Positions 14,125 through 15,607 of a DNA stretch of 15,607 bases are shown one piece after another. Within the stretch, counting starts at the first letter, position 1; each line of letters opens with the position of its first letter. Both the position numbers and the translations under genes were made by a program. The DNA is taken from positions 1 through 15,607 of the forward strand of contig NBAY01000188.1 of the NCBI GenBank assembly GCA_002794775.1. The letters run 5' to 3'. Below the pieces are notes generated by a model. The model saw only the letters and a program-made list of their open reading frames with translations, was not told the DNA's origin and did no database searches. Source of the DNA: Porodaedalea pini (Eukaryota > Basidiomycota > Agaricomycetes > Hymenochaetales > Hymenochaetaceae).

Positions 14125-15060
14125 GAGCTGTACAAACTCCTACACATTGAAGGCAATCCGTCGATGGCATACCACCCACAGACGGGCAGACAGATGGAAC
14201 GTGTCGACCAAGAGCTTGAACAGTACCTTCAGCTCTTCATCAACCATTGACAATCAGACTGGAAGGACTGGCTCCCCCTCACAGAGTTCACATACAACAA
14301 CTGTGAGCACTCGGCAACAAAGATGTCTCCCTTCTACGCAAATACAGGATGTCACCCTCTAAGCTTCAACACAACGTGAACTTCATCTGCTAACATGCCA
14401 GTGGAAGAATTCGCAAAGCACATCAAAGAGACTCATCGTGTCACAAAGGACAACCTGGTCAAGGCAACTGAGGACATGAAACGCTACCATGACTGGACAG
14501 CAGGAACTTCAGTGGAATATAAGGCTGGAGACAAGGTCTTCCTCGATGGGCGAAACATCAGCACAGATTCGCCAATGAAGAAGCTAGCCGACAAGTGGTA
14601 CGGCCCCTTCGAAATCATTGACAAGGTAGGAGCGAGCGCATACAAGCTCAAGCTCCCCAAGCGATGGAAGAAGGTCCACCCAGTCTTCAACAAGGCCCTG
14701 CTGAAGCCAGCCGTTGAACCGTCCTTCGAAAGCCAGAAACAACCACCACCACCACCACCACCTGACATCGTCGACAACGAAGAGGAGTACAAAATTGAGG
14801 AGGTTCTAGACTCACGCCTGCACCGAGGGAAACTGCAATTCCTCGTCAAATGGGTTGGGTACAATGAACCAACTTGGCAGCCTGAAATGGACTTCAGCGA
14901 GAACGCAAAGGAGGTGATCACTGAGTTCTATCGAAAACATCCAGGTGCTCCTCAGAAACTTGACATTCCTCGCCAACAACTCCGTCCACTCTTCACCGAC
15001 ACCGAGCCAGACAACCATGATCTTGGTTGGTCGGGACGCCCAACCTTGAGGGGGGGGTAA
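14125..15060 (+). pseudogene. pol: Fragment D: pol 3' end, two nonsense codons
   Basis: This is a truncated pol on the plus strand, matching element B pol from residue 855 (ELYKLL) to the end in one frame. It lacks the first two catalytic Asp residues of integrase and retains the Glu (14197-14199), the GPY/F motif and a chromodomain (about 14780-14935). In-frame TGAs at 14248-14250 and 14377-14379 both stand where B has a CGA-type Arg. Several Arg-to-Cys or Arg-to-Trp differences also fit CpG loss. The polypurine tract is at 15048-15057, and the TAA at 15058-15060 abuts the LTR. It looks the most decayed of the three related copies. Confidence 0.92.
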
Positions 15061-15454
15061 TGTTAGGACTCAAACTTTCCCTCTTCTTTTATTTTCCCTT
15101 TTACCATTTCTCTTCTTTTAATCACCCCTTTTCATTATATTTAATCATCTTTCCAATCATTTCCCATGCTCCCTTCACATGACCTTCATTCATTCCATTC
15201 CGTCTGCTCATGTGACATTAGGTAATATAGTCTCACGGTTGTCGCTATATAAGGTCTCAGGAATCGCATGAACTCCTTGTTCTGCGTCTCCTCTTACCTC
15301 TGCGATGACCTAGGTGAGACTCGTCCCCCTTGTATTAGTTTAGTCTTGTATTAATCCTCTTACCTCTGCGACAACCTAGCCTGAGTACAGCATGTCCTGA
15401 GTCCCTGCTCAAGTATAGCACGTCCCAGACGACAGTCAGCCAAGGCCTGCCCAG
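15061..15454 (+). repeat. LTR of fragment D, missing its last ~31 bases
   Basis: The LTR starts with TGTTAG after the pol stop, with TATATAA at 15246-15252. The self-primer segment has diverged (GTTCTGCG, then mismatches). It matches the B LTR up to GCCTGCCCAG at 15454, where the family consensus would continue for about 31 bases to CTAACA. Instead a new LTR starts. Confidence 0.9.
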
Positions 15455-15607
15455 TGTTAGGACTCGAACTTTCATCTTTCTTTTATTTCCCTTTGACCAT
15501 TTCTTTTCCTTTAATCACCCCTTTTCATTATATTTAATCATCCTTCCAATCATTTCCCACACTCCTTTCACGCGACCTTCATTCGTTCCATTCCGCTCCC
15601 TTTATGT
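15455..15607 (+). repeat. LTR E, 5' part, runs off the right edge
   Basis: This is the first 153 bases of another LTR of the same family, starting with TGTTAG inside the end of the D LTR. It keeps several CpG sites that have been lost in B, C and D (for example at 15570-15580), so it may be less decayed. Whether a full element or a solo LTR follows cannot be seen. Confidence 0.85.

Noticed and set aside
1..15607. A new defence, CRISPR or other non-transposon system
   Set aside because: No spaced short-repeat array, no bacterial-style operon and no non-retrotransposon protein motif is present. The whole coding content is explained by gypsy elements.

Overview
The window is a block of LTR retrotransposons and holds no recognisable host gene. 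All coding sequence belongs to Ty3/Gypsy (Metaviridae) elements of the chromovirus type: gag with one CCHC knuckle, pol in the order protease, reverse transcriptase, RNase H, integrase, GPY/F motif and, where the end is present, a C-terminal chromodomain. The protein style, the moderate GC content and the CpG-to-TpG decay of old copies suggest a filamentous fungus, most likely a basidiomycete (Agaricomycetes). This is inferred from family resemblance; there is no host gene to confirm it. Layout, left to right: (1) Element A, minus strand, 1-5472, runs off the left edge. It has a 5' LTR (5047-5472), a long leader, gag (3108-4193), an open PR-RT-RNaseH frame (640-3111) and a broken integrase (1-639) with one TGA and two 1-bp insertions. 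(2) 5473-6264 is non-element sequence with no supported gene. (3) Element B, minus strand, 6265-12571, is structurally complete: 3' LTR 6265-6677, pol 6678-10172, gag 10304-11371, leader, and 5' LTR 12159-12571. (4) Fragment C, plus strand: the last third of pol (12572-13677) plus an LTR (13678-14124). (5) Fragment D, plus strand: a shorter pol end (14125-15060) plus an LTR (15061-15454) that lacks its last ~31 bases. (6) LTR E, plus strand, starts at 15455 and runs off the right edge. B, C, D and E belong to one LTR family (TGTTAG...CTAACA). A is a second, distinct family (TGTGTCA...TGACACA). The most informative signals are these. Both families appear to use Tf1-like self-priming instead of a tRNA: the 11 bases next to the 5' LTR are exactly complementary to 11 bases that start 33-34 bp downstream of each LTR's TATA box, and the two families share the geometry but not the sequence. 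The flanks of B do not match: non-element DNA lies on one side and C integrase on the other. Together with the missing left halves of C and D, this points to ectopic recombination after a nested history (E in D, C in D, B in C). Every nonsense mutation in the decayed pol genes is a TGA where a CGA is expected, and all 14 differences between B's two LTRs are transitions, mostly at CpG. B keeps long open gag and pol frames but has a TGA just downstream of gag in the pol frame, which would block a -1 frameshift at an upstream GGGTTTT heptamer.
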